A DNA stretch of 64,000 bases from Betaproteobacteria bacterium (GTDB lineage: Bacteria; Pseudomonadota; Gammaproteobacteria; Burkholderiales; Usitatibacteraceae), in contig JADJMI010000010.1 in assembly GCA_016709665.1 (NCBI GenBank), positions 1 to 64,000 on the forward strand, written 5' to 3'. A model generated the notes under the pieces. The model saw only the letters and a program-made list of their open reading frames with translations. It was not told the origin of the DNA and did no database searches. Positions 1 to 10,889 of this stretch are shown piece after piece (position 1 is the stretch's first letter; each line of letters opens with the position of its first letter). Both the position numbers and the translations under genes were made by a program.

Positions 1-2
1 GC

Positions 3-2629
3 CCGACCGAGACGACCGTTTGGTCCTCCTTCCACCGCGTACTCGCGGTCGACGGGCCTGTTCCCATCGGCCATCCGGTGGCCAACACGCAGATCCACGT
101 CGTGGATGCCTCACGCGAACCGGTTCCCGTCGGCGTCGTGGGCGAGCTCTACATCGCGGGCGACGGCGTCACCCTCGGCTATCTCGATCGGCCCGACCTG
201 ACTGCCGAGCGCTTCTTGCCCGACCCGTTCGCCGCCCGACCGGGCGCGACGTGGTACCGAACGGGGGACCTCGGCCGCTGGCGCCCCGACGGCACGCTCG
301 AATGCCTGGGCCGCATCGACCCCAGATCGGGTCCGCAGGTGCCGCATCACCGGGCGAGATCGAGGCCGCCCTGTCCGCGGTTGACGGCCTGGCCCAATGC
401 CTCGTCGTGGCACGCGAGGACCGCCCCGGCGACGTGCGCCTCGTGGGCTACGTCGTGCCCCGCGCCGGCGCCCGACTCGAGGAGGACGCCCTCAAGGACA
501 TCCTCAAGCGCACGCTGCCCGAATACATGGTGCCGCAACACCTCGTGGCGCTCGGCGAGATTCCGCTGCTGCCCAATGGAAAGGTCGACCGCAAGGCGCT
601 TCCCGCGCCCCAGGCCATCCCCACCGGGCGCGATTTCGCCGCGCCTCGCGACGGACTCTAGAGCCGCAGTCGCGCACGAGATGGACCGCCCTCGGCCTGC
701 CGGGCCTGGGCGTGCGACTGTCCCTACCGGCTGGGCGGTCACTCCTTGCTCGCCGCGCAGCTCCGGCGCGCCTCAATCGCGCCTTCGATACGCACCTCAC
801 GATGCGCACGCTCTTCGCCGCCCCGACGGTGGCCCAGCTGGCCGAGGCCATCCGCGCGGAAGTGAGCGCCGCGCACGGGCCGCGCCGCAAACCCCTCGGG
901 CGGCTCGCGGCGCGCGACGAGGCCCCGATGTCGGTGATGCAGGAGCGCCTCCGGTTCCCGGAGGAGCTCAGCCCGGAACTCGCGTCACGTACAACGCGCC
1001 TTCCGCGCATCGCCTGACCGGCACGCTCGACGAGCCGGCATTCGCGCGCGCCTTCGACGAGATGATCCGTCGCCAGCCGGTGCTGCGCACGAGCTTCGAG
1101 CCGCGAGGGACCTCGGCCGTGCAGAGGATCCACGCCAGCGTCGACTTCACGCTGTTCCCCGCCGAGGACCTCTCGCCCCTGCCCGACGCGCAGCGCGAGG
1201 CCCGCCTCGCGCTGCGACTGGACGAGCTCACCGGGCAGACCTTCGACCTGCAGCGCGCCGCTCTTCAAGGCGCACCTCTTCCGGGTGGGTCCGCAGGAGC
1301 ACGTGCTGTTCTTCATGGCCCACCACATCATCTGGGACGGGTGGTCCTTCGACATCCTGTACGAGGGCTCTCGTCCCTCTGCGGCGCGTTCTCGCGCGGG
1401 CTGCCCGCGCCCCGGCCGGAGCTGCCCTTCACTTACGGTGATTTCGCCGCCTGGCACCGCGACTGGTGCGCCGGGGAAGAATTCGCCGCTCAGCTGGCCT
1501 TCTGGCGCTCGCGCCTGGACCGCCTAGAGGCGGCGCTGGCGCTGCCCACCGACCGTCCGCGCCGGCCGGGCATGTCGGAGCAGGGACGACACCGATCGGA
1601 TGACGATCGAAGCCTCTCGCCAGGTTTCGCTGCATGCGATCGGCCGCCCGGGCGGGCGACCCTCTTCCTCACCACCCTGGCGGCCTACAGCGCGCTGCTG
1701 CACGGCTACGCGGGCCAGGAACGGCTCGTGATCGGCACCCCCGTGCGCGGGCGCAATGCCGTCGAACTCGAGCCGATCATGGGGTACTTCAACAACCTCG
1801 TGCCGCTCGCCATCGACGTCGATCCCGGGCAGAGCTTTCTCGCACTGCTCGAGCGCGTGAAGTCCGCGGCGGTCGAGAGCTTCGCCTCGCCGGACGTGCC
1901 CCTCGAGCAGCTCGCCGGCGAGCTCGCCGTGCGGCGCGGTGCCGGCGGCGGCTCGCTGCTCTACCAGGCGCTCTTCTCGTTCCAGGACGCGCGCCGGCGC
2001 GACACGCGCTGGGGAGACCTGGTGCACGAGGTGGTGCCGCTTTTCCAGAAGGGCGCCACGGAGGACCTCGGGTTGTGGTTCGTGGAGTCCGAGCGCGGCC
2101 TGCACGGTGGCGTCACCTACAACACCGACATCCTCGATCGCGCCACCGCACGGGAACTGCGCCGCCTTCCTCGCCCTCCTGGCGGGCATTGCGGCCGATC
2201 CAACGAAGTCGGTGGCGGAACTGCTCGGATCGAAGGGCGCGGCGGTGCGGATGAAGGCTCCCGCCGATGCGCTTCCGATGCCGGCCGCCCACGCCCGGCC
2301 GGCCCTCGCGCCCATGGGAACGCCGCCGTCCACGGCGACCGAGCAGCGCCTGGCCGGGATCTGGCGCGAGCAGCTCAAGGTGCCTCAGGTGTGTCTTGAG
2401 GACAACTTCTTCGATCTCGGTGGCCATTCCCTGCTCGCGATGCAGGCCATCCTCGCGATGGAGACGAGCACCGGCAAGCGCATCGACCGCAATCGCTACA
2501 TATTCGAGTCGCTCGCGCAGATCGCGAGGCCTACGACGAGGCTCCCGCCGAGGCGCCGGCGGCGAAGCCGGGGGGCTGCGCGGCCTCTTCTCGTCGCTCG
2601 TCGGCGGCCGGAAGGACTCGGCCTCCTGA
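3..2629 (+). CDS. Non-ribosomal peptide synthetase, C-terminal part (A-PCP-C-PCP), frameshifted
   Basis: The protein enters from upstream, so the start is missing. Read across frames, the domains are: the end of an adenylation domain (PTETTVW at 3-23, YRTGDLGRW near 255, NGKVDRKALP near 577-606), a carrier domain with GGHSLL near 730-750, a condensation domain (HHIIWDGWS at 1321-1347, VIGTPVRGRN near 1730), and a second carrier domain with DNFFDLGGHSLLA near 2401-2440. The end is a Gly/Lys-rich tail stopping at 2627-2629. The reading frame changes many times, with about three shifts around 320-360 alone. No adenylation domain lies between the last condensation and carrier domains, and no thioesterase follows. 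The domain calls are secure; the product cannot be predicted. Sequence errors or gene decay could explain the shifts. Confidence 0.85.
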
Positions 2630-2769
2630 TGGAACGCTTCCTTCCCGGCCGGCGATTCGCCGCCCTGCCCGCCCGGGGTCGTGACGGCGTGTCGTCGGCA
2701 GATTCGGGCCGCGCGACGGCCTTGTTCAAGGCGCCGCTTCGGCGCGATGCTGGGAGAGATAGACCATGA
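2629..2769 (+). CDS. Small open reading frame between the NRPS and the methyltransferase
   Basis: A 46-codon frame begins with an ATG that overlaps the NRPS stop (ATGA at 2629) and ends in a TGA overlapping the methyltransferase ATG at 2766. Both junctions look like translational coupling, which is the only support for it being real. The predicted peptide is Arg-rich and matches nothing I recognise. The surrounding sequence is rich in frameshifts, so it may be a fragment of a longer protein or chance. Confidence 0.25.
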   Translation: MERFLPGRRFAALPARGRDGVSSADSGRATALFKAPLRRDAGRDRP

Positions 2770-3587
2770 CCGAGTGGAGCGCGGCGCACGCCTGGGTCGA
2801 CGCGGCCGCGAGATCGGCCCCTTTCAACGGGCTGCTGAAGCGCCGGTACGACCGCGTTTTCGAGGCGAACCGGGAAGCGAACCTCTTTCGCGGCGTCTTC
2901 GCCACATTCGACGAGGCCGCGCGCAGCGCGCCGGCAACGCGCCCGCTCGGGTACGACAACCCCGATTCGGCGGCGATGTACCTGGATCGCGCGCGACGCA
3001 CCTATCCCACCGACTACCCGATGCTCTTCTGGCTCCAGAAGCTCTTCGCGCAGGGCGCGCGCAGCGTGTTCGACCTGGGCGGGCACATCGGCGTGAGCTA
3101 TTACGCCTACCGCAAGCACCTCGACTATCCGGCCGGCCTTCGCTGGAACGTGCACGACGTGCCGGCAGTGATGGCACAGGGCCGCCGCCTCGCCGCCGAG
3201 CGAGAACGCGAGGGTCGCCTTGCGTTCAGCGACACCTTCGAGGAGGCGGACGGTTTCGACATCCTCGCCACGCAAGGCGCCATCCAGTACCTGCCCGACA
3301 CGCTCGAGGCGCGGCTCGCGCGCCTTGACTCGCCGCCGCCGCACCTGCTCCTGAACCTCACCCCGCTGCACGAGCGCGAGTCGTACTTCGCCCTGCAGAG
3401 CGTGGGCACGGCGTACTGCCCGTACCGGATCTTCGCCGCGGGCGATTTCCTGCGCGCCTTCGAAACCCTGGGCTACGCGCTCGTCGACACCTGGGAGAAC
3501 CCGGACAAGTCCTGCCGGATTCCCTTCCATCCCGACCGGTCGCTCGACCGCTACCACGGGTTCTACTTTCGCCGTACCGGTTCATGA
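2766..3587 (+). CDS. Putative SAM-dependent methyltransferase, TIGR04325 family
   Basis: The frame is 273 residues and uninterrupted. A Rossmann motif I, VFDLGGHIGVSY, lies at residues 101-112, followed by a short acidic-site region (WNVHDVPAV near 128-136) and the Tyr/Phe-rich end usual in this family. Family members occur in polysaccharide and peptide biosynthesis loci; the substrate is unknown. The gene directly follows the NRPS and precedes three hydrolases on the same strand, so it probably modifies the peptide product. That role is inferred from position. Confidence 0.7.
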   Translation: MTEWSAAHAWVDAAARSAPFNGLLKRRYDRVFEANREANLFRGVFATFDEAARSAPATRPLGYDNPDSAAMYLDRARRTYPTDYPMLFWLQKLFAQGARSVFDLGGHIGVSYYAYRKHLDYPAGLRWNVHDVPAVMAQGRRLAAEREREGRLAFSDTFEEADGFDILATQGAIQYLPDTLEARLARLDSPPPHLLLNLTPLHERESYFALQSVGTAYCPYRIFAAGDFLRAFETLGYALVDTWENPDKSCRIPFHPDRSLDRYHGFYFRRTGS

Positions 3588-3594
3588 GCGCGAC

Positions 3595-4410
3595 ATGGCG
3601 GTGATCCCGTTGCGGCTTGGCGAACCGCCCCGGCAGCTCTTCGCCATGCTCCAGCCCGCCGGCGGTGCCGCGCCCCGGCAGCACGGCGTGCTCCTGTGCA
3701 ATCCGTTCGGGCAGGAAGCCATCCGCGCTCACCGTCTCGTGCGTGTGCTGGGCGACCGCCTCGCCGCCGCGGGCTTCGCCGTGATGCGGTTCGACTACTA
3801 CGGGACGGGGGACTCCGGGCGGCGACGATACGGAGGGACGCCTGCCGCGCTGGATCGACGACATCGTCGCGGTCGACGCCGTACTGCGCTCGCGATCGGG
3901 CATCTCGCGCACCACCTGGATCGGCATCCGCCTCGGGGCCAGCCTGGCGGTGGCTGCCGCGGCCCGCGCGCGGCCCCACCCGGAGCGGTTGATCCTCTGG
4001 GATCCGATCACCGACGGCGCGGCGTACCTCGAGGAACTGGCCTCGGCGCACGCGTCCTCGATACGGGCCGGATCGGCTGGCCTCGCCACGGCACGCCGCC
4101 ACAGCCGCTATCGAACGCATCCCCGGGCCCGGATGACGAAGCGCTGGGATTTCCGCTCGGCGAGTCCCTACGGGCCGACATTCGCGACATCTCGGCCCGG
4201 TCGTTCGCGCAATGTCCGTCGCCGATGACCGTGATCTCGAGCGCGGATGCCTCGCCCTGCTGCCGTGTGCCCACGCAGGTCGAGCGCTCTGCCCGGGTCC
4301 ATCGGATCGCCAGCGAGCTCGAGTGGGTCGCCATCAGCCAGATGCGCTCGGCCGTGGTGCCGAGCGACGCCCTGCAGGCGGTCAACGATGCCCTGGGAGC
4401 GGGGCCGTGA
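3595..4410 (+). CDS. Alpha/beta hydrolase, serine aminopeptidase type (frameshifted)
   Basis: The N-terminal part reads in one frame to DYYGTGDS (near 3795-3818). It then continues in another frame with LPRWIDDIVAVDAVL and GIRLGASLAVAAAARA up to about 4045, and returns to the first frame for LRADIRDISARSF and the end. The GIRLGAS segment sits where the nucleophile elbow normally lies. The fold resembles the hydrolases found beside exosortase and carrier-protein loci, though I see no exosortase here. It overlaps the next hydrolase by four bases, and the two look like diverged tandem copies. Two single-base shifts break the frame. Confidence 0.65.
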   Translation: MAVIPLRLGEPPRQLFAMLQPAGGAAPRQHGVLLCNPFGQEAIRAHRLVRVLGDRLAAAGFAVMRFDYYGTGDSGRRRYGGTPAALDRRHRRGRRRTALAIGHLAHHLDRHPPRGQPGGGCRGPRAAPPGAVDPLGSDHRRRGVPRGTGLGARVLDTGRIGWPRHGTPPQPLSNASPGPDDEALGFPLGESLRADIRDISARSFAQCPSPMTVISSADASPCCRVPTQVERSARVHRIASELEWVAISQMRSAVVPSDALQAVNDALGAGP

Positions 4411-5260
4411 GAGAGACCAGCCTTGCATTCGGGCCGGACGGCAATCTCGTCGGCACCGTCTGCGTGCCGGGGGGGGCGCATCGCGCGAACGTCGGCATGG
4501 TGCTGTTCAATGCCGGCCTGGTGCACCGCATCGGGCCCCATCGGATCAACGTACGCCTCGCGAGAAGTCTCGCGTCGACGGGCATTCCGTCGATCCGCTT
4601 TGACCTTTCCGGGCAGGGCGACAGCGGCCGCAGGACGGGAGCGGAGAGTTTCGACGAGCAGGTGTTCCGGGACATCGCTTCGGCCATGGACGCGCTGGGC
4701 CGCGAATCGGGCGCATCCCGGTTCTCGCTGTTCGGGTTCTGTTCCGGCGGCGTCCATGGTTTCGCGGCCGCGCAACGCGACGCGCGCATCGCCGGCCTGC
4801 TCCTGTACGACACGTACTTCTACCCGACCGTGCTCTCGCGACTCAACCGGTACGCCCTGAGCATCCGCGATCGCGGCCTCGTGGTCGCGGCGTCGGACTG
4901 GATCCGGCGCAAGCTGGCGAAGCCGCCGGCCGGCGAAAGCGCGCCGGTCGGGGCCAACGGAACGGAGTCCTTTCGCACCCCCTCCCGAGCCGAATTCGCG
5001 GAGGTGGTCCTGCGGCTCGTCGCGCGAGGCTCGAAGGTCGGCGTGATCTATTCGGGTTCGTTCAACGGCTACAATTACGCCGGGCAGTTTCACGACACTT
5101 TCCGGCGCTGGCGATTCGGCCCCGGGTCACCTGCGACTACCTGCCGTCCCTGGGCCACTCGACGACGATCCTGTCGGACCAGCAGGCCCTGATAGAGCTG
5201 ATCGTCGAATGGACGCGGGAGCTCGATGCGTTCCTCCGGGATGCGAATGCCCCGCCGTGA
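4407..5260 (+). CDS. Alpha/beta hydrolase with GFCSGG nucleophile elbow (frameshift near 5125)
   Basis: The GTG start at 4407 overlaps the previous stop. The protein shows FDLSGQGDSG (the post-strand loop of alpha/beta hydrolases) and GFCSGG near 4733-4750 with the likely catalytic serine. After about 5118 the frame shifts, and the continuation TCDYLPSLGHSTTILSD supplies the expected C-terminal His region (GHS). The reconstructed gene ends at 5260. With the NRPS lacking its own release domain, one of these hydrolases could release or edit the product; that is inference. Confidence 0.7.
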
Positions 5261-7102
5261 TCGCAGGCTCCCGGCGACGATCGTCGTCGTGGCCGTGGCA
5301 CTGGGGATAGCCCTTCTTGCCGCAAAGCCCGCGTACCGGTTCGCGCAGGACCTGTTGCCAGAAACCTGGCGCATCGCGCTTTCCGCCGCCTACCACCGGA
5401 TCCGCGTCGACCACGACGTGCGCATCCGGATGCCGGACGGGACGGACACGGCCGCGAGCCTTTACCTCCCGAGGCAGGCGGCGGGCCCGTTGCCGACCAT
5501 CCTGATCCGGCTGCCCTACGGCCGGCTGCGCAATTCGGACGGCTGGTATGACGGCCTGCTTTTCGCGAGGAGCGGCTACGCGGCGCTCGTTCAGGACCTG
5601 CGCGGAACCGGCGACTCCGGGGGCGAGCCGTTCCCCTGGCGCGACGCGGAGTCCGACGGCGCGGCGACGCTCGACTGGATCGCGGCGCAGCCCTGGTCGA
5701 ACGGCCGCGTGGGAACGTTCGGCTGCTCCGCGCTCGGCGAGACGCAGTTCGTCCTCGCGAAGCGCAACCATCCCGCGCATGCCGCCATGATCGCGAGCGG
5801 CGCGGGCGGTGCCGTCGGATCGGCCGCGGGGCGCCACTCGCCGTTTGGCGTGTTCGAAGGTGGGGTCCTCCAGCTCGCGAGCGCGTTCGGCTGGTTCGTC
5901 GAGAACGGCGCACTCGATCCACGCTCGCCCCCGGCCGCGCCATTCGACCTCGAATCGCACCTGAGGCGGCTTCCCGTCGCCTCGCTCGTCGAGGAAGTGC
6001 GACCGGGTCGCAACGCCTACACGGATTTCGTCACGACGCCCCTCGCGGATCCTCGCTGGGCCGGGTGGGGCTACCTCACCGACGCCGATCGCCCCCGGGT
6101 GCCGGCGCTCGTGATCAACACCTGGGGAGACCAGACCGTCGGTGACTCGCTGGCGTACGCCGTGGCCCGGGCGAAAGCCGATCCCGCCTTCGCCGCCCGG
6201 CAACAGGTGGTGATCGCGCCCGGGCGCCACTGCGACCACGCGGCCGCCACGACGGGCAAGCCATTCGGTGACCTGCCGGTGAGCGGCGCCGAGATCGACT
6301 GGCAAGGTCTCTATCGCGACTGGTTCGACCGGTGGTTGCGCGACCGCGACTTGCCGCCGGGCCCGGCTTTCCGCTGGTTCATGCTGGTCGAGAACCGGTG
6401 GCACCAATCGGCGCAATGGCCCCCCGCCGAGGCGCGTGCCGAGCGCTGGTTCCTGTCGAGCGGCGGGCAAGCCAACTCGCGACAGGGCGATGGCACCCTG
6501 TCGCCCGAGCCGCCCCGGGGGGGGGCGCCGTCGGATCGCTACCGCGCCGATCCCGCCAACCCGGTGCCCAGCCGTGGCGGGCCGCTCTGCTGCACAGGAG
6601 CCCGGAAACCGGTGGCCGGCCCCGTGGACCAGGCCGATGTCGAGTCGCGCGAGGACGTGCTCGTGTTCACTTCCGCCCCCTCGCGAAGGGGCTTCCGGAT
6701 CGCGGGCCCCTGAAGGCGCACCTCGTCGTGTCTTCGGACGCGCCCGATGCGGACCTCGTCGTCCGCCTCGCGCACGTCCGACCCGATGGCCTCTCGACCA
6801 GCATCCAGGAGGGCGCATTGCGGCTGCGCTACCGCGACGGCTTTCCGGCGCCGGCGATGATGCAGCCAGGGCGGCGTTACGCGGTCGAGGTGGACCTGCG
6901 CGCGATCGCCTACGCGATCCCGAGCGGGCACCGCCTGCGCCTGCACGTCGCCGGCAGCAGCTTTCCGCGACTGGAGCGCAACCTGCAAACGGGCGCCTCG
7001 GTCAATTCGACGCAGACGCGGGTCGTGGTCTCGACCACGACCGTGCACCACGACGACGAATCGCAATCCTGGGTCGAACTGCCGGTGCTGCCCTCGCGCT
7101 AG
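5226..7102 (+). CDS. CocE/NonD family hydrolase, membrane-anchored (frameshift near 6700)
   Basis: The protein is about 620 residues. An N-terminal hydrophobic segment follows the start (three in-frame ATGs at 5226, 5241 and 5247; the exact start is uncertain). The X-Pro dipeptidyl-peptidase fold follows: RDLRGTGDSGG, then GCSALG as nucleophile elbow near 5720-5740. The C-terminal jelly-roll (LKAHLVVSSDAPDADLVVRL, then the SGHRLRLHVAGSSFPR region) is in another frame, so one base is wrong near 6690-6712. The family hydrolyses esters or amides of small molecules; the substrate is unknown. The start overlaps the previous gene and the stop overlaps, tail to tail, the oxygenase on the other strand. 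Confidence 0.8.
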
Positions 7103-8100
7103 AACCCCACGCGCGGCTTGTAGCCTCGCAGGCGCTTCTTGAATGCGACGAGGAGACGGCCGAGCGGATGCTTCACCGAATCCGCGAACGCCGACTCCCC
7201 GGGCAACGACGGCGACAGCCCCAAACGACGCAGCAGGAGGTTCCACGCGTGCACGTAGGCCGCACGCCGCGTCTGGTCCGTGTAGAACACGACGCCGATG
7301 GACACCGAGACGCCGTCGCCCGGCTTCGTCCAGCCGGGCACCGTCTCGGTCATGTGCGGGGAAGTGCTCGGAAAGTACACGCCGTCTCCCACGGAAACGT
7401 CGAAGGCATGGCTGCGTTCGACGTCGCCGTCCTTGAGCCTGACTTCCTCGAGCGCGGCGTAAACGATGAAGCGATCGACTTCGCATGCGGGGACCGCCTG
7501 GCGGTCGGACGGATCCCACACGTTGATCGACTTGCGCCCTCGCATCTGCAGCCAGAAATTGTTCTCCCGGTCGATGTGGAAAGGCGTGACCGACGGTGGG
7601 GCCGAAATGAAAATGAACCCGCCCACATTGAATATCCCGGTCTGCTCCGGTTCGACGAGCGGACGGAACGCTCGAAACGACCTCTTCGAGGAAGTCCTGG
7701 TAGCGCGGCATGGCCTCACGTTGTAGAGCGCGATCCAGGAGCCCGGCTCCTCGATGCGACGGAAGACCTCCTCGACACCCCTTCCCTGAGGATCGTCGGC
7801 CGAGTGATAGAAATCCGACGCCTGCGTGCTGCCGGGCCGGATGAACCGGCACTGCTTCATGGGCACGAGATCCTTCGCCAACTGCGCGAGTGCCGGCATC
7901 TGCATGAGCGGATGCTCGTGAAAGTTGTGGCGGATCGCGCAGACGCGCCGCGTCGAGAAGGACGCACGGTCCGCCGCGCGCAGCCAGAAGGGGCCCGGGG
8001 CGCGGTCGGTGACGGTCAAGGCGGCATCGGGGCGGGACTCGACACGAAAGTCGGCTCCAGGGGCGAAAAGGCGATGTTCTCTCCGCCCCCCGGCGAGCAA
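7099..8100 (-). CDS. JmjC/cupin-like Fe(II)/2-oxoglutarate-dependent oxygenase
   Basis: The frame is 333 residues from a TTG. The metal-binding set is visible: FHID near residues 174-177 (H175, D177) and the distal histidine in SPHMTE near 249, typical of JmjC/cupin_8 proteins that hydroxylate proteins or small molecules. Between about 7680 and 7725 the reading frame briefly leaves the expected one: the other frame gives AMPRYQDFLEEVVSS, which fits the family better, so two compensating base errors are likely. It converges on the peptide-cluster hydrolase and could belong to that cluster as a tailoring enzyme, but its strand differs. Confidence 0.7.
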   Translation of the reverse strand: MLAGGRREHRLFAPGADFRVESRPDAALTVTDRAPGPFWLRAADRASFSTRRVCAIRHNFHEHPLMQMPALAQLAKDLVPMKQCRFIRPGSTQASDFYHSADDPQGRGVEEVFRRIEEPGSWIALYNVRPCRATRTSSKRSFRAFRPLVEPEQTGIFNVGGFIFISAPPSVTPFHIDRENNFWLQMRGRKSINVWDPSDRQAVPACEVDRFIVYAALEEVRLKDGDVERSHAFDVSVGDGVYFPSTSPHMTETVPGWTKPGDGVSVSIGVVFYTDQTRRAAYVHAWNLLLRRLGLSPSLPGESAFADSVKHPLGRLLVAFKKRLRGYKPRVGF

Positions 8101-8112
8101 GGTCTGGCTCGG

Positions 8113-10837
8113 CTACTTCCCCTTACGATTGAAATCTCCGGCCTTCACCACCGTCAGCTTCGCCGGATCCAGGTACTTCCTCAGCGCCGAGTTCACCTCC
8201 GCCACCGTGAGCGTCGCCAGGCGATCCTCGAACGCCTTGCTGAAGGCGAACGTCCGCCCCAGGTACAGGTTGTAGACCCAGCCGCCCGCGAGGGCCCCGT
8301 CCTGGGCCCGCGCCTGGAGTCGTTGCTGGAGCGCGCCGGACTTCGCGTTGGCCACCTCCGCCTCCGTGAAACCGTCCTTCAGCGCCCTTGCCAGTTCCTC
8401 CCGCAAGGCCGCCTCCAGCTTCGCCATGTTCTGCGGCGCCACGATGGCGTAGGCGCTCCACTCGCCCGTGCGGTCGATCGAGGGCACCGAAAGTCCCGAG
8501 CCCGCGCCATAGGAAAGGCCCTCCTGCTGGCGAAGGCGCTTGCCCAGGCGCGAATCGAGCCCGGCTTCGCCGCCCAGGATGTAGTTCGCCACGAAGAGCG
8601 CGGGGTAGTCCGGATCGTCGTCGCGCAGGTCCATGGCCTGGCGGGCGAGGAGGATGGCGTTCTCCTTGTCCGGGGTCTCGATCGTGATCGTCTCGGCGGG
8701 CGCCTGGCGCTGCACGGCCGGGACGCGGGCGTAGCCGCGTTCGCCCTTCCAGCCGGCGAGGAGCGACTTCACGAGCGCCGCCGCCTTCGCCTCGTCGAAA
8801 TCGCCGACGATCGCGACCTCGGCGTTGCCGGCGCCGTAGAACTCGCGGTGGAAGCGCCTCGCGTCCTCGAGGGTCACGGCCTTCGCGGCCTCGATCGACT
8901 CGTCCAGCGTCGGCGCGTAGCGCCAGTCGCCCTTGGGCCAGGGGTTGAAGTGCCGGCGAAGCGCTTCCGCCGCGCGGGCGTTGGGATCGGAGCGCTGCGC
9001 CTCGAGCCCGGTGAGCATCTGCGACTTGAGCTGCTCGAACTCCGCGGCCGGGAAGGCCGGCTCGCGCAGCACGTGCACGGCGAGCCGGAGGGCCTCCTCG
9101 AGGTTCGGGCCGGTCGTCTGGAAGCTCGCCCCCGTGCCGCCGACGCTGCCGGCCATCTTGAGCCGCTCCATCTCGTCCGCGATCTGCGTGCGCGAGAGCT
9201 TCGTGGTGCCGCGCGAGAGCATCGCCCCCGCGAACTGCGCCGCCGTGCGCTGGCCGAAGAGGCTCTTCTCGTCGCCCAGGTTCAGGCGCAGCGACACGTT
9301 CACCGTTTCGCCGCGGTTCTTCTTGGCGAGCAGGGCCACCTTGAGCCCGCCGATGCGCAGGCGCTTCGTGCGCGCGTCGATGTTGGCCTGCGAAGGGTCG
9401 AACGCCTCCGAGGCCGCCTGCGCCGCTCGGGGCTTGAAGTCCTTCATCACCGCCTCGACGGCCGGCGCGGCGGGGATGTCGGCGCGCTGCGGGGCATCTT
9501 CGGGCAGGAAGTAGCCGGTCGTGCGGTTGTCCCGCCGGTAGTAGGCCTTCGCGGCCTTCGCGACGCTCTCCGGCGTGACCTTCGGCAGGTCGTCGCGCGA
9601 GAGGAAGAACAGGCGCCAGTCGCCCAGGGCGATGTACTCCGAGAGCTGCACGCCGATGGACTCGTGGTCGTTCAGCGATTTCTCGAACTGGTTCTCGTAG
9701 GTCTTGCGGGCCCGCGCGATCTCCTCGGCGGTCGCGGGCGCGGCGCCGAATCCCTCGACGATGCGGGCGAGTTCGGCTGCCACGGGCTCCACGGCCACGC
9801 CCTTCTTCACCATCGCGCCGAAGACGTGCAGGCCGGGCTTCTGGCCCGTGAGCGGGAAGCCGAACACCTGCGTGGCCTTGCCCGTCTCGACGAGCGCCTT
9901 GTGCAATCGCCCCGTGGGCGTGTCGGCCAGGACGAAATTGGCGAAGGAGATGCTGTCGGCATCGGGGTGCAGGGCCGAGGGCACCTTCCACGCGACCGCC
10001 ACGATCTGGACGTCGCCCTTCCTGCGGATGCGGAATTCGCGCTCGCCGTCCTGCACGGGCTCCACCGTCCAGAACTCCGGCAACGGGCGCGAGGGACGGG
10101 GAATGGCGCCGAAGGCGTCGGCCACGAGCTTCACCCGCCTTCGCCTCGTCGAACTTGCCGGCGATGAGCAGCACGGCGTTGTCCGGCTGGTAGTACGTGC
10201 GGTAGAAGGCGCGGAGGTTCTCCTCCTTCACGTTCTCGATGTCGCTGCGGTTGCCGATGGTGGAGCGCCCGTAGCTGTGCCAGTCGTAGGCGATGCTCTG
10301 CAGGCGCTTCAGCATGACGCCGAAGGGCGAATTCTCGCCGTTCTCGAACTCGTTCCTCACCACCGTCATCTCGGTCGCGAGGTCCGACTTGCGCACGAAC
10401 GAATTCACCATGCGGTCGGCCTCCATCTCGACGGCCCACTTCAGGTTGTCGTCCGTCGCCTGGAACAGCTCGTAGTAGTTGGTGCGGTCTAGCCAGGTGG
10501 TGCCGTTCGAGCGGGCGCCGCGCTGGTTGAACTGCTTGTCGATGTCCGGATTCCTCGGCGTGCCCTTGAAGAGCAGGTGCTCGAGCAGGTGCGCCATGCC
10601 CGTCTCGCCGTAGTTCTCGTGCCGGGAGCCCACGAGGTAGGTGATGTTGACCGTGATGGTGGGCTTGGAGAGATCCGGGAAGAGGAGGAAGCGAAGCCCG
10701 TTCCCGAGCCGGTACTCGGTGATGCCCTCGACGGAGGTGACCCGCGTCACGCCGGCGGGCAGCGGCGCCTGGGCGAGCGCGGCGGCGGCGAAGAAGACGG
10801 ACAGGCAAGCCGCGGCGAACAGTCGGGCGAGTCTCAT
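8113..10837 (-). CDS. M16 family zinc peptidase, two-domain (frameshift near 10131)
   Basis: The gene encodes about 908 residues. It starts at the ATG at 10837 with a signal peptide (to about residue 22), then the inverted zinc motif HLLEH at residues 83-87 and a second M16-like half ending at 8113. The C-terminal half has no intact HxxEH that I can see, as expected in two-domain pitrilysin-like proteins. An extra G in the GGG at about 10130-10136 separates KFDEAKA from VKLVADAFG. It is probably an exported periplasmic protease; the substrate is unknown. Confidence 0.85.
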
Positions 10838-10889
10838 GGAATCCTCGGGAAGGGGTACGGCGAAGGCCGCGATCGTCGAACTGCGGAAA

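Noticed and set aside
3..2629. NRPS as a true pseudogene
   Set aside because: Frame breaks of the same kind occur in essential genes of the window, so decay cannot be concluded from them.
6436..10167. 1,243-codon open frame on the plus strand
   Set aside because: It is antisense to the CocE hydrolase end, the oxygenase and the M16 peptidase, all of which have recognisable motifs. High GC content gives long shadow frames.
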